Source: Streptococcus infantis (GTDB lineage: Bacteria; Bacillota; Bacilli; Lactobacillales; Streptococcaceae). From it: a stretch of 64,000 bases of DNA. The notes under the pieces are model-generated. The model was not told the origin of the DNA. It saw nothing but the letters and a program-made list of their open reading frames with translations, and made no database searches. Made by a program: the position numbers and the translations under genes. The DNA is taken from positions 34,792-98,791 of the forward strand of contig NZ_JAHZPU010000004.1 of assembly GCF_019929575.1 (NCBI RefSeq), read 5' to 3'. Shown here in pieces: positions 45,185-54,456 of the stretch. Position 1 is the stretch's first letter, and every line of letters begins with the position of its first letter.

Positions 45185-46054
45185 ATGAAGATTATTGTAC
45201 CTGCTACAAGTGCCAATGTGGGTCCTGGTTTTGACTCGGTTGGTGTAGCTGTAACCAAATATCTAGAGATTCAGGTTTGTGAAGAACGTGAAGAATGGAT
45301 GATTGAACACCAACTAGGCAAATGGATTCCACGTGACGAACGTAATCTTTTGCTAAAGATTGCTCTACAAATTGTTCCAGATTTACAACCAAGACGTCTG
45401 AAGATGGTCAGCGATATTCCTCTTGCGCGTGGACTTGGTTCTTCTAGTTCAGTCATCGTTGCAGGAATTGAGTTGGCAAATCAATTAGGGAACCTAAAAT
45501 TAACGGATCACGATAAGTTGCAATTGGCGACTAAGATTGAAGGACATCCTGATAATGTTGCACCTGCTATCTATGGAAATCTAGTCATTGCAAGCTCAGT
45601 CGAGGGTCAGGTTTCAGCAGTAGTGGCACCTTTTCCAGAGTGTGCCTTTCTAGCCTACATTCCAAATTATGAATTGCGTACTCGAGATAGTCGTGGTGTC
45701 TTGCCTAAGAAACTTTCTTATAAAGAAGCTGTTGCAGCAAGTTCTATCGCCAATGTGGCTATTGCAGCCCTACTGACTGGAGATATGGTCAAAGCAGGCC
45801 AGGCGATTGAGAGTGACCTTTTCCATGAGCGTTACCGTCAAGAACTGGTGAGAGAATTTGCGACGATCAAGAAAGTTGCTAAGAGAAACGGTGCTTATGC
45901 GACCTACTTGTCTGGTGCTGGGCCTACTGTCATGGTTCTAGCTGAGCCTGATAAGATGCCTAAAATTAAGGCTGAGCTTGAAAAGCAACCGTTCAAAGGC
46001 AAACTTCATGATTTGCAAGTAGATACACAAGGCGTTCGCGTCGAAGCAAAATAA
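45185..46054 (+). CDS. thrB: Homoserine kinase
   Basis: ThrB phosphorylates homoserine on the way to threonine. The 289-residue GHMP kinase has [20 protein letters not shown] (motif 1), the ATP loop [16 protein letters not shown] and the C-terminal [10 protein letters not shown]. The ATG lies one base after the hom stop codon, so the pair is coupled. Threonine synthase is not in the window. Confidence 0.96.
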   Translation: MKIIVPATSANVGPGFDSVGVAVTKYLEIQVCEEREEWMIEHQLGKWIPRDERNLLLKIALQIVPDLQPRRLKMVSDIPLARGLGSSSSVIVAGIELANQLGNLKLTDHDKLQLATKIEGHPDNVAPAIYGNLVIASSVEGQVSAVVAPFPECAFLAYIPNYELRTRDSRGVLPKKLSYKEAVAASSIANVAIAALLTGDMVKAGQAIESDLFHERYRQELVREFATIKKVAKRNGAYATYLSGAGPTVMVLAEPDKMPKIKAELEKQPFKGKLHDLQVDTQGVRVEAK

Positions 46055-46128
46055 ACAGAGCAATGGGATGGGGAAACTCTCTATTAGAGGCTTCCTGTCC
46101 TTTTTTTGAAAATGAAACATGGGAACTG

Positions 46129-46281
46129 ATACTCAATGAAAATCAAAGAGCAAACTAGGAAGCGAGCTGCAGGTTGCTCAAAGCACTGCTTTGAGGTTGT
46201 AGATAAGACTGACGATGTCAGTTACATATATCTACGGCAAGGCGAAGCTGACGTGGTTTGAAGAGATTTTCGAAGAGTATG
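46129..46281 (+). repeat. BOX element, boxA-boxB-boxC form
   Basis: The element starts TACTCAATGAAAATCAAAGA (boxA), has one boxB unit (about 46189-46230) and the boxC core CTACGGCAAGGCGAAGCTGA. It ends GATTTTCGAAGAGTAT. It is one boxB longer than the copy at 28820. It lies between thrB and msrAB, about 50 bases before the latter. Confidence 0.93.
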
Positions 46282-46330
46282 AAATGTTTCCCGTGTTTAT
46301 CGACCGATAGACGGTCAAGGAGGATTTGAA

Positions 46331-47269
46331 ATGGCAGAAATATATCTAGCAGGTGGTTGTTTTTGGGGCTTAGAGGAATACTTTTCCCGTATTTCTGGAG
46401 TGTTGCAAACCAGTGTTGGCTATGCCAATGGTCAGGTAGAAACCACCAATTATCAACTGATCAAAGAAACAGATCACGCAGAGACTGTGCAAGTTGTCTA
46501 CGATGAAAAGGCGGTCTCGCTCCGTGAGATTTTACTCTATTATTTCCGAGTCATTGATCCTTTATCTGTCAACCAACAAGGGAATGACCGTGGTCGTCAA
46601 TACCGCACAGGGATTTATTACAAAGATGAAGAGGATTTACCGACTATCAATACAGTAGTTCGTGAACAAGAACTCCTCATCGGTTGTAAAATTGCAGTGG
46701 AAGTGGAGAAGCTTCGCCACTATATCTTAGCTGAAGACTATCACCAAGACTATCTCAAGAAAAATCCTGGTGGCTATTGCCACATTGATGTGAGAGATGC
46801 TGAGAAACCACTCATAGATGCCGCCAACTATGAAAAACCGAGTCAGGCAGTTTTAAGAGAAAATTTGTCAGAAGAGTCTTATAGAGTTACCCAAGAAGCT
46901 GCTACGGAAGCTCCCTTTAGCAATGCTTATGACCAAACTTTTGAGGAAGGAATTTATGTCGATATCACGACTGGTGAGCCCCTCTTCTTTGCCAAGGATA
47001 AGTTTGCCTCAGGCTGTGGTTGGCCAAGTTTTAGCCGTCCTATTTCCAAGGAACTCATTCATTACTACCAGGACTTGAGTCACGGTATGGAGCGTATCGA
47101 AGTTCGTTCACGTTCAGGAAATGCTCATTTGGGACATGTCTTTACAGATGGCCCTCGTGAACTAGGTGGTCTCCGTTACTGTATCAATTCTGCATCCTTA
47201 CGTTTTATCGCTAAGGATGAAATGGAGGAAGCTGGCTACGGCTACCTGCTTCCATATTTGAGTAAGTAA
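46331..47269 (+). CDS. msrAB1: Cytosolic peptide methionine sulfoxide reductase MsrA-MsrB fusion
   Basis: This 312-residue fusion repairs both S- and R-methionine sulfoxide. The MsrA domain comes first ([13 protein letters not shown], catalytic Cys10; [28 protein letters not shown]). The MsrB domain follows from about 175 ([32 protein letters not shown] with the catalytic Cys). No signal or membrane anchor is present, so it should be cytosolic, unlike the second fusion at 61238. AAGGAGGATTTGAA precedes the ATG. It follows a BOX element and precedes an ABC exporter pair. Confidence 0.93.
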   Translation: MAEIYLAGGCFWGLEEYFSRISGVLQTSVGYANGQVETTNYQLIKETDHAETVQVVYDEKAVSLREILLYYFRVIDPLSVNQQGNDRGRQYRTGIYYKDEEDLPTINTVVREQELLIGCKIAVEVEKLRHYILAEDYHQDYLKKNPGGYCHIDVRDAEKPLIDAANYEKPSQAVLRENLSEESYRVTQEAATEAPFSNAYDQTFEEGIYVDITTGEPLFFAKDKFASGCGWPSFSRPISKELIHYYQDLSHGMERIEVRSRSGNAHLGHVFTDGPRELGGLRYCINSASLRFIAKDEMEEAGYGYLLPYLSK

Positions 47270-47318
47270 AAAGATGGTGGTTTTTCCACCTTCTTCATTT
47301 TGGAAATAGAAGGGACAC

Positions 47319-49043
47319 ATGAAACACTTACTTTATTACTTTAAACCTTATATCAAGGAGTCTTTCCTAGCGCCCTTGTTTAAGTTGCTAGAAGCCGTTT
47401 TTGAACTCTTGGTTCCCATGGTGATAGCTGGGATTGTCGACCAATCTATCCCCAAAAAAGATCAGGGTCATCTCTGGATGCAAATGGGGCTCCTCTTTAT
47501 TTTTGCGGTTATCGGTGTTTTGGTAGCCTTAGTTGCTCAGTTTTACTCAGCCAAGGCAGCAGTAGGATTTGCCAAGGAGTTGACCAATGACCTCTATCGT
47601 CATATTCTTTCCTTGCCCAAGGATAGTAGAGACCGTTTAACGACCTCGAGTTTGGTGACGCGTTTGACTTCAGATACCTATCAGATTCAGACAGGGATCA
47701 ATCAATTTTTACGCCTATTTTTAAGGGCTCCTATTATTGTTTTTGGTGCCATTTTTATGGCTTATCGTCTCTCGCCTGAATTGACCTTCTGGTTTTTGGT
47801 CATGGTTGCCATTTTGTCCTTTGTCATTGTCGTGTTATCACGCTTGGTCAATCCCCTCTACAGTAGTTTGAGAAAGAAAACAGACCAGCTGGTTCAGGAA
47901 ACGCGCCAACAGATACAAGGGATGCGTGTGATTCGTGCCTTTGGTCAAGAAAAACGAGAGATTGAACAGTTCCAAGTACTCAACCAAATCTATACGGCTA
48001 TCCAAATGAAAACAGGATACTGGTCTAGTCTCTTGACCCCATTGACCTATTTGATCGTCAACGGAACTCTGCTGGTGATTATCTGGAATGGCTATCTTTC
48101 TATCCAGGGAGGCTGGCTCAGTCAGGGTGCCTTGATTGCCCTAATCAACTATCTCTTACAGATCTTGGTAGAGTTGATTAAACTAGCCATGCTGATTAAT
48201 TCACTCAACCAGTCCTATATATCAGCTAAGCGGATTGAGGAAGTCTTCACTGAAGAACCTGAAGATATTCATTCTGAGATTCAGGTGGAGAAAGTATCTG
48301 GACATCGAGTTTTACAAGTTAGTCACTTGACCTTTACTTATCCAGATGCTGCTCAACCTTCGCTAAGGGATATTTCTTTTGATATGCAACAAGGGGAGAT
48401 TCTTGGGATTATCGGAGGAACTGGTTCTGGTAAGTCAACCTTAGTGCAGGTCCTACTTGGCCTCTATCCGGCAGATAAGGGAAGCATTTCCCTTTATCGA
48501 GATGAACGTAGTCCTCGCGATCTTTCTGAATGGCGTTCTTGGATGGCCTATGTCCCTCAAAAGGTTGAACTTTTTAAAGGGACTATTCGTTCTAATTTAA
48601 CTCTGGGTATGGAAGAGCCTGTCTCGGACAAAGAACTCTGGCAGGCCTTGGAAATTGCTCAGGCCAAGGACTTTGTCAGCGATAAGGAAGGTCAGCTGGA
48701 CGCAGAGGTTCAAGCAGGCGGTCGAAATTTCTCAGGTGGGCAAAAGCAACGCTTGTCGATTGCCCGAGCAGTTTTACGTCAAGCTCCTTTTCTCATCCTG
48801 GATGATGCGACGTCAGCACTTGATACCATTACTGAATCCAATCTTCTGAAGGCCATTCAGGAGAACTTGCCAGATACTAGCTTAATCTTGATTTCCCAAC
48901 GGACTTCAACCTTGAAGATTGCAGACCAGATTCTTCTTTTAGAGAAAGGTCAGCAATCAGCGCTTGGAAATCATGAGGAATTGATGAAATCTAGCCAAGT
49001 CTATCGTGAAATCAATGCATCCCAACATGGAAAGGAGGACTAG
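47319..49043 (+). CDS. ABC exporter subunit with degenerate ATP site (heterodimer partner A)
   Basis: This 574-residue half-transporter has six N-terminal helices and a C-terminal ATPase domain: Walker A IGGTGSGKST and signature FSGGQKQRLS. The Walker B reads LILDDATSALD (Asp in place of the catalytic Glu), and the switch region is ISQRTST (Gln in place of the His). These are the usual marks of the degenerate subunit in LmrCD/TM287-288-type heterodimers. The substrate, drug, lipid or peptide, cannot be read. It overlaps no gene; the partner starts two bases after its stop. Confidence 0.9.
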   Translation: MKHLLYYFKPYIKESFLAPLFKLLEAVFELLVPMVIAGIVDQSIPKKDQGHLWMQMGLLFIFAVIGVLVALVAQFYSAKAAVGFAKELTNDLYRHILSLPKDSRDRLTTSSLVTRLTSDTYQIQTGINQFLRLFLRAPIIVFGAIFMAYRLSPELTFWFLVMVAILSFVIVVLSRLVNPLYSSLRKKTDQLVQETRQQIQGMRVIRAFGQEKREIEQFQVLNQIYTAIQMKTGYWSSLLTPLTYLIVNGTLLVIIWNGYLSIQGGWLSQGALIALINYLLQILVELIKLAMLINSLNQSYISAKRIEEVFTEEPEDIHSEIQVEKVSGHRVLQVSHLTFTYPDAAQPSLRDISFDMQQGEILGIIGGTGSGKSTLVQVLLGLYPADKGSISLYRDERSPRDLSEWRSWMAYVPQKVELFKGTIRSNLTLGMEEPVSDKELWQALEIAQAKDFVSDKEGQLDAEVQAGGRNFSGGQKQRLSIARAVLRQAPFLILDDATSALDTITESNLLKAIQENLPDTSLILISQRTSTLKIADQILLLEKGQQSALGNHEELMKSSQVYREINASQHGKED

Positions 49044-49044
49044 A

Positions 49045-50793
49045 ATGAAAGGCAAACATGCAAGTCAAACCCTCAAACAATTGGCAAAAGATTTAGCAAG
49101 TCATCCCGTCCTTCTTTTCCTGGCTTTCTTAGGAACCATTGCTCAAGTGGCCCTATCAATCTATCTTCCAATCTTGATTGGACAAGTAATTGACCAAGTC
49201 ATAGTGACGGGCTCATCTCAGGTGTTTTGGCAGATTTTCCTCCAGATGATATTGGTGGTCATAGGAAATACACTGGTACAATGGGTCAATCCTCTCCTCT
49301 ATAACCGTCTTATTTTCTCCTATACCAGAGATTTACGTGAAAAAATCATTCAAAAACTCCATCGTCTCCCGATTGCCCTTGTAGACAGACAGGGGAGCGG
49401 AGAAATGGTTAGCCGTGTGACGACAGATATTGAACAGTTGGCAGCGGGATTGAATATGATTTTCAACCAATTTTTCATAGGAGTTTTGATGATTTTGGTC
49501 AGCATCCTTGCTATGCTTCAAATTCATCTTTTGATGACTTTATTAGTTCTGCTCTTAACACCTCTGTCTATGGTCATTTCACGCTTTATTGCCAAGAGAT
49601 CCTACCATCTCTTTCAAAAACAGACAGAGTCTAGGGGTATTCAAACCCAGCTGATAGAGGAATCCCTTACCCAACAGACTATTATCCAGTCTTTCAATGC
49701 CCAAGAAGAATTTATCCAAAAACTTCATGAGGCAAACGATACTTATGCAGGCTATTCTCAGTCGGCCATCTTTTATTCATCAACAGTCAATCCTTCGACT
49801 CGTTTCGTCAATGCCCTCATTTATGCCCTCCTTGCTGGAGTAGGGGCCTTCCGTATCATGATGGGCTCCACTTTGACAGTTGGACGTTTAGTGACCTTTT
49901 TAAACTATGTGCAGCAGTACACTAAGCCTTTTAATGATATTTCATCGGTTTTAGCCGAGTTGCAGAGTGCATTGGCTTGTGCAGAACGTGTTTATACTGT
50001 TTTAGAAAGTCCTGAGATTACAGAAACTGGCCTTAAAGAATTGAACAGCGACCAAGTCAGTGGAGCAATTTCCTTTAAACATGTTTCCTTTGGTTACAAT
50101 CCTGAAAAAATCTTAATCAAGGACTTGTCTATTGACATTCCAGCTGGCAGTAAGGTTGCCATCGTTGGACCAACGGGTGCTGGGAAATCCACCCTTATCA
50201 ATCTCCTCATGCGTTTTTACCCGATTAACTCTGGAGATATTTTGCTAGATGGTCATTCGATTTATGGCTATACTCGAGCTTCTCTTCGACAGCAGTTTGG
50301 AATGGTGCTCCAAGAAACTTGGTTCAAGCAAGGAACCATTCATGACAATATTGCCTTTGGAAATCCTGATGCTAGCCGAGAGCAGGTCATTGCAGCAGCT
50401 AAGGCAGCGAACGCAGATTTCTTTGTCCAACAATTGCCACAAGGCTATGATACCAAACTTGAAAATGCAGGTGAATCACTGTCTGTCGGTCAGGCTCAGC
50501 TCTTGACCATCGCCCGTGTCTTTCTAGCCATCCCTAAGATTCTGATCTTAGACGAGGCGACTTCATCCATCGATACTCGGACAGAGGTGCTGGTTCAGGA
50601 TGCCTTTGCCAAACTCATGAAGGGGCGGACAAGCTTTATCATCGCCCACCGTTTGTCGACCATTCAGGATGCAGATTTGATTCTTGTCTTGGTAGATGGA
50701 GATATTGTCGAGTATGGTAATCATGAGGAGCTCATGGCGAGAAAAGGCAAATACTATCAAATGCAGCAAGCAGCAGCCTTTAGCCCAGAGTAA
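49045..50793 (+). CDS. ABC exporter subunit with canonical ATP site (heterodimer partner B)
   Basis: This 582-residue half-transporter has six helices and an ATPase domain: Walker A VGPTGAGKST, Walker B LILDEATSSID with the catalytic Glu, and the switch His in IIAHRLSTI. The signature is LSVGQ instead of LSGGQ. Opposite the degenerate Walker region of partner A this gives one dead and one active site. I choose the ATG at 49045 after AAGGAGG; longer in-frame starts lie inside the partner gene. A terminator follows at 50828-50854. Confidence 0.9.
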   Translation: MKGKHASQTLKQLAKDLASHPVLLFLAFLGTIAQVALSIYLPILIGQVIDQVIVTGSSQVFWQIFLQMILVVIGNTLVQWVNPLLYNRLIFSYTRDLREKIIQKLHRLPIALVDRQGSGEMVSRVTTDIEQLAAGLNMIFNQFFIGVLMILVSILAMLQIHLLMTLLVLLLTPLSMVISRFIAKRSYHLFQKQTESRGIQTQLIEESLTQQTIIQSFNAQEEFIQKLHEANDTYAGYSQSAIFYSSTVNPSTRFVNALIYALLAGVGAFRIMMGSTLTVGRLVTFLNYVQQYTKPFNDISSVLAELQSALACAERVYTVLESPEITETGLKELNSDQVSGAISFKHVSFGYNPEKILIKDLSIDIPAGSKVAIVGPTGAGKSTLINLLMRFYPINSGDILLDGHSIYGYTRASLRQQFGMVLQETWFKQGTIHDNIAFGNPDASREQVIAAAKAANADFFVQQLPQGYDTKLENAGESLSVGQAQLLTIARVFLAIPKILILDEATSSIDTRTEVLVQDAFAKLMKGRTSFIIAHRLSTIQDADLILVLVDGDIVEYGNHEELMARKGKYYQMQQAAAFSPE

Positions 50794-50827
50794 ATGGTAA
50801 AAGGTTTTAAAGATAATAAACAACAAG

Positions 50828-50854
50828 AAAAGTTGCCTTGGGGTAACTTTTTTG
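50828..50854 (+). terminator. Intrinsic terminator after the ABC exporter genes
   Basis: AAAAGTTGCC (50828-50837) pairs with GGTAACTTTT (50842-50851) with one G-T pair around TTGG, followed by T. Confidence 0.85.
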
Positions 50855-50910
50855 TTACAATAGCTAGAAAAATTGTGATGCAAAATTGTCTTTAGAAAAG
50901 GAGAAGCCTC

Positions 50911-52170
50911 ATGAAAGTCTTTCAGCATGTAAATATCGTGACTTGTGACCAAGATTTCCACGTCTATTTGGATGGGATTTTAGCTATTAAAGAATCCCAA
51001 ATCGTCTATGTCGGTCAGGAAGATCAAGAAATTCTCAATCAGGCAGATCAAATCGTAGACTATCAGGGCGCCTGGATTATGCCTGGTTTGGTTAACTGCC
51101 ATACTCACTCTGCCATGACAGGCTTGAGAGGCATTCGTGATGATAGCAATCTCCACGAATGGCTGGAGGACTATATTTGGCCAGCAGAAGCAGAATTCAC
51201 ACCAGAGATGACTACAAAGGCCGTCAAAGAGGCGCTAACAGAGATGCTCCAATCAGGAACGACAACTTTCAATGATATGTACAATCCTAATGGAGTGGAT
51301 ATAGAGAAGATTTATGAAGCAGTCAAGGCATCCAAGATGCGTTGCTATTTCTCTCCGACCCTCTTTTCTTCAGAAACCGAAACGACGGATGAAACCATAG
51401 CTAGAACTCGAGCTGTCATCGAGACAATCAAAGGCTATCAGGATCCCAAGTTCAAGGTTATGGTGGCTCCTCATTCGCCCTACAGCTGTAGTCGAGATTT
51501 GCTGGAGGCAAGTCTTGAGCTAGCAAAAGAAGAAAACATCCCTCTTCATATCCATGTTGCAGAAACACAGGAAGAGTCAGGCATTATCCTGAAACGCTAT
51601 GGCAAACGCCCACTAGCCTTTCTAGATGAGCTCGGATATTTAGACCATCAGGCTGTCTTTGCCCATGGAGTGGAGTTAAATGAAGCAGAAATTACCCGCT
51701 TGGCAGATTCGCAAGTCGCTATCGCCCATAATCCAATCAGCAACCTCAAGCTAGCCTCAGGCATTGCACCAGTCGTCCAACTTCAAAAAGCAGGAGTGCC
51801 AGTCGGTATTGCGACAGATTCCGTTGCGTCTAACAACAACCTCGATATGTTTGAGGAAGGACGCACAGCAGCCCTTTTACAGAAAATGAAGAGTGGCGAT
51901 GCCAGCCAATTTCCAATCGAAACTGCCCTCAAGGCCCTGACGATCGAGGGTGCTAAGGTGTTAGGAATGGAAGATGAGATTGGTAGTCTAGAAGTCGGCA
52001 AGCAGGCTGATTTTCTCGTCATCCAACCCCAAGGCAAAATCCACCTACAACCTCAAGAAAACATGCTATCTCACCTCGTTTATGCCGTCAAATCCAGTGA
52101 TATCGACGATGTTTACATTGCAGGAGAGCAGGTAGTAAGAGCAGGGCAGGTATTAACAGTAACCTTGTAA
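50911..52170 (+). CDS. Amidohydrolase, MTA/SAH deaminase-like (Atz/Trz family)
   Basis: This 419-residue metal-dependent hydrolase has the zinc motif NCHTHSAMTGLRG, the Glu/His pair HIHVAETQEE, a His in FAHGVEL and the Asp in GIATDSVASNNNLD. Family members deaminate 5-methylthioadenosine or S-adenosylhomocysteine, guanine-like bases or triazines; the nearest named type is MtaD. The substrate here is inferred. AAAAGGAGAAGCCTC precedes the ATG. In pneumococcus, as I recall, an equivalent gene follows the same ABC pair. Confidence 0.85.
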   Translation: MKVFQHVNIVTCDQDFHVYLDGILAIKESQIVYVGQEDQEILNQADQIVDYQGAWIMPGLVNCHTHSAMTGLRGIRDDSNLHEWLEDYIWPAEAEFTPEMTTKAVKEALTEMLQSGTTTFNDMYNPNGVDIEKIYEAVKASKMRCYFSPTLFSSETETTDETIARTRAVIETIKGYQDPKFKVMVAPHSPYSCSRDLLEASLELAKEENIPLHIHVAETQEESGIILKRYGKRPLAFLDELGYLDHQAVFAHGVELNEAEITRLADSQVAIAHNPISNLKLASGIAPVVQLQKAGVPVGIATDSVASNNNLDMFEEGRTAALLQKMKSGDASQFPIETALKALTIEGAKVLGMEDEIGSLEVGKQADFLVIQPQGKIHLQPQENMLSHLVYAVKSSDIDDVYIAGEQVVRAGQVLTVTL

Positions 52171-52283
52171 AATGATTTTCTCCAAAAATATTTTCAAGTT
52201 GGCTTAGTGTAGCCTTGATTAAGTATAGTCTAACCTGTTCATTGAGCGAGTATTTATTGTCCGTGATGCTGTTGGATGCATAG
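52171..52283. other. Intergenic segment before repeat copy 2; nothing recognised
   Basis: AT-rich sequence with no convincing reading frame, promoter or hairpin. The whole gap to mecA (52171-52648) otherwise holds repeat copy 2. To its right (52466-52555) is a stretch that reads open on the minus strand without a start codon, perhaps a gene relic. Confidence 0.4.
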
Positions 52284-52464
52284 AAAAAGAGGCTGGGACA
52301 AAAGTCCTAGCCTCTCACTTGTCTTTGGATTGTCGAGCAAGACGAAGTGGTTGAGTGGGCTCTACTACGCTGATTTCATCAGCTTTTACAGCCCTACTCA
52401 ACTGTGCGGGGCTGGGACGACGAAATCGAATTCTAACGAATTACCGATTTCTGTCCCACTCTCT
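52284..52464 (+). repeat. Dispersed intergenic repeat, copy 2 (two-hairpin GGCTGGGAC element)
   Basis: It begins AGAGGCTGGGACAAAAGTCC and closes the first hairpin at TAGCCTCT. It ends with GCGGGGCTGGGACGACGAAA ... CGATTTCTGTCCCACTC. Both ends match copy 1 at 4583-4756, in the same orientation; the middle differs. The first hairpin could act as a terminator for the amidohydrolase gene. Confidence 0.8.
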
Positions 52465-52648
52465 CTTTTAATCTTAGCAAGAGCTAAGTCAAGTGCATCA
52501 TGAAGTGTTTTATCTTTGATCATAAAGAGGGTGATAGCGTCATAAGTATTCTATACTAGATATTAATCGATACTCCAACGCCATTTTTTTGATAAAATTT
52601 TTGAAATCTTGTATAATAGATAGAACTGAAAGTATGAGGTTACGAACT

Positions 52649-53386
52649 ATGAAAATGAAACAAATCAGTGATACGACTTTAAAAATCACCATGTCTTTAG
52701 AAGATTTGATGGATCGTGGAATGGAAATCGCAGACTTTCTCGTTCCACAAGAGAAAACAGAAGAATTTTTCTACGCAATCTTGGATGAGTTAGAGATGCC
52801 AGACAGTTTCTTGGATACGGGCATGCTTAGCTTCCGAGTAACACCTAAGCCAGACAAGGTTGATGTTTTTGTGACAAAATCTAAGATCGACCAGAATTTA
52901 GATTTTGACGATTTGGCAGATCTTCCTGATATGGATGAGTTGGCTAAAATGTCTCCAGATGAGTTTTTAAAAACCTTGGAGAAAACCATGGCAGAAAAAA
53001 CTAAAGATGATATTGAAGCCATTCAATCTTTAGAGCAGGTTGAAAAGGAAGAAGAAGCAGCGCTTGATGAAACCCTCGAAGTAGAAGAAGGAAAAAGAGA
53101 GCCTTATATCTACTACATCTTACGTTTTGACGATTTATCTAGTTTGGTTTCTTTTGCCAAAACGGTTGACTACCAAATAGAAACTTCAGAACTCTACAAG
53201 ATGAATGACCAGTACTATTTGACAGTATTAGTTGATGTAGAAGATCAACCTAGCCTTTATCCAGCTTGGTTGTTGGCACGTATGCGCGAATTTGCGGATG
53301 ATAGTGATATCAGTCGTTCTGTCCTACAAGAATATGGGCAACTACTCATCAATCATGATGCTGTCCAAGGACTCCAAAAAGTTTAA
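52649..53386 (+). CDS. mecA: ClpC adaptor protein MecA
   Basis: MecA delivers substrates such as ComX/ComW-type regulators to ClpC. The 245-residue protein has an N-terminal substrate-binding domain (MKMKQISDTTLKITMSLEDL, 1-80), an acidic linker (about 90-150) and a C-terminal ClpC-binding domain (YYILRFDDLSSLVSFAKTV onwards). I choose the ATG at 52649 with GAGG nine bases upstream; an upstream in-frame start at 52589 would add an unrelated 20 residues. The TATAAT at 52613-52618 is probably its -10. Confidence 0.94.
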   Translation: MKMKQISDTTLKITMSLEDLMDRGMEIADFLVPQEKTEEFFYAILDELEMPDSFLDTGMLSFRVTPKPDKVDVFVTKSKIDQNLDFDDLADLPDMDELAKMSPDEFLKTLEKTMAEKTKDDIEAIQSLEQVEKEEEAALDETLEVEEGKREPYIYYILRFDDLSSLVSFAKTVDYQIETSELYKMNDQYYLTVLVDVEDQPSLYPAWLLARMREFADDSDISRSVLQEYGQLLINHDAVQGLQKV

Positions 53387-53392
53387 TCTATA

Positions 53393-53424
53393 AAAAACAG
53401 AGAAGCTACCCTTCTCTGTTTTTG
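53393..53424 (+). terminator. Intrinsic terminator after mecA
   Basis: AAACAGAGAAG (53395-53405) pairs with CTTCTCTGTTT (53411-53421), a perfect 11-bp stem with a T-rich tail. Confidence 0.88.
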
Positions 53425-53891
53425 TAAAATCTAGTTTTTTTAAATTGGATTCAGTTTGTATCCAAAAAACTGTCATATTATAATTTGAGGATAAAATTAA
53501 AGTTTTAGCATCATTTCATGAAAATTTTCTGAATCATCATCTGAAGTTACAAGGAAGAAAAAGTGCCTAAGAAATAAGCAAAGTAGTAGCTTTAATAGAA
53601 GAAATGGGGTAGAATGGTAGAAGTTGCTTTTCGGTAGCTTAGAATCGAATCAACTGACAAATCTTTTAGGTGTAAATGTTGTTACATCAACGGTTTTACT
53701 AAACTATTATATTTTTTTTGTTTTCAAAGTATAATTTTATCTTATATTTGAAACTAGATGAATTTGAATCAGTTTTTAAAAAGCGCCCTCATATAGTTTT
53801 TGAATCCTAGCAAATGGTATTCCAATGCCTTTCAATCTTGCTAAAATTGATGAAAAACGATATGATAGAATGAAAAAAAGCGAGGTGAAAT
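53425..53891. other. Gene-free AT-rich region upstream of the UPF0340 gene
   Basis: About 470 bases without a supportable gene. Short open stretches on both strands are interrupted by stops, which may be relics. The right end holds an extended -10 (TGATAGAAT, 53863-53871) and GAGGTG, the promoter and ribosome binding site of the next gene. A minus-strand stretch at 53776-53850 reads ILARLKGIGIPFARIQKLY, but I see no start codon or ribosome binding site for it. Confidence 0.5.
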
Positions 53892-54455
53892 ATGGACCAA
53901 ATACGGATTCAAACAGAAACACAGCAGATACTTGAAGATGTATTAGACAAGGCTTCTTTACAGGAGGGAGCACTATTTGTCTTGGGTTTGTCTTCGAGTG
54001 AAGTGCTGGGAGGACACATCGGAAAAGATTCGAGTCAGGAAATCGGTGAACTAATTGTCAAGACACTGTTGGAGCTGTTGGTGGCTAAGGGCATTCACCT
54101 AGCTGTTCAAGGTTGTGAACATGTCAATCGCGCCTTAGTTGTTGAACGAGAAGTAGCTATAAAACATCAGTTGGAGATTGTGAGTGTACTCCCGACCTTA
54201 CATGCAGGAGGTTCTGGTCAATTGGCCGCCTTTCGCTATATGAAAGATCCTGTGGAGGTCGAATTTATCAGGGCAGATGCTGGTTTGGACATCGGAGATA
54301 CTGCTATTGGGATGCATATCAAACATGTTCAGGTACCCATTCGACCAATCTTAAGAGAGATTGGCCAGGCTCATGTGACGGCACTTGCTAGTCGACCAAA
54401 ACTCATTGGAGGGGCGCGTGCTCAATATCCAATAGATCACATTAGGAAGATATAA
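53892..54455 (+). CDS. UPF0340 / TIGR01440 family protein (YwlG-like)
   Basis: This 187-residue protein has the family blocks [31 protein letters not shown] and [14 protein letters not shown], ending [19 protein letters not shown]0340 proteins are widespread in firmicutes and have no firm function. GCGAGGTGAAAT precedes the ATG. The giant metalloprotease begins one base after its stop codon, so the two should share a transcript. That pairing is odd and is discussed as a finding. Confidence 0.88.
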   Translation: MDQIRIQTETQQILEDVLDKASLQEGALFVLGLSSSEVLGGHIGKDSSQEIGELIVKTLLELLVAKGIHLAVQGCEHVNRALVVEREVAIKHQLEIVSVLPTLHAGGSGQLAAFRYMKDPVEVEFIRADAGLDIGDTAIGMHIKHVQVPIRPILREIGQAHVTALASRPKLIGGARAQYPIDHIRKI

Positions 54456-54456
54456 A

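Noticed and set aside
52466..52555. Open minus-strand stretch resembling YDAITLFMIKDKTLHDALDL
   Set aside because: No start codon or ribosome binding site in frame and no family recognised; kept only as a possible relic in the intergenic note.
53776..53973. Minus-strand 65-codon frame overlapping the UPF0340 start
   Set aside because: It overlaps the promoter, ribosome binding site and start of a well-supported gene, has no ribosome binding site of its own, and its hydrophobic N-terminus comes from the antisense of that gene.
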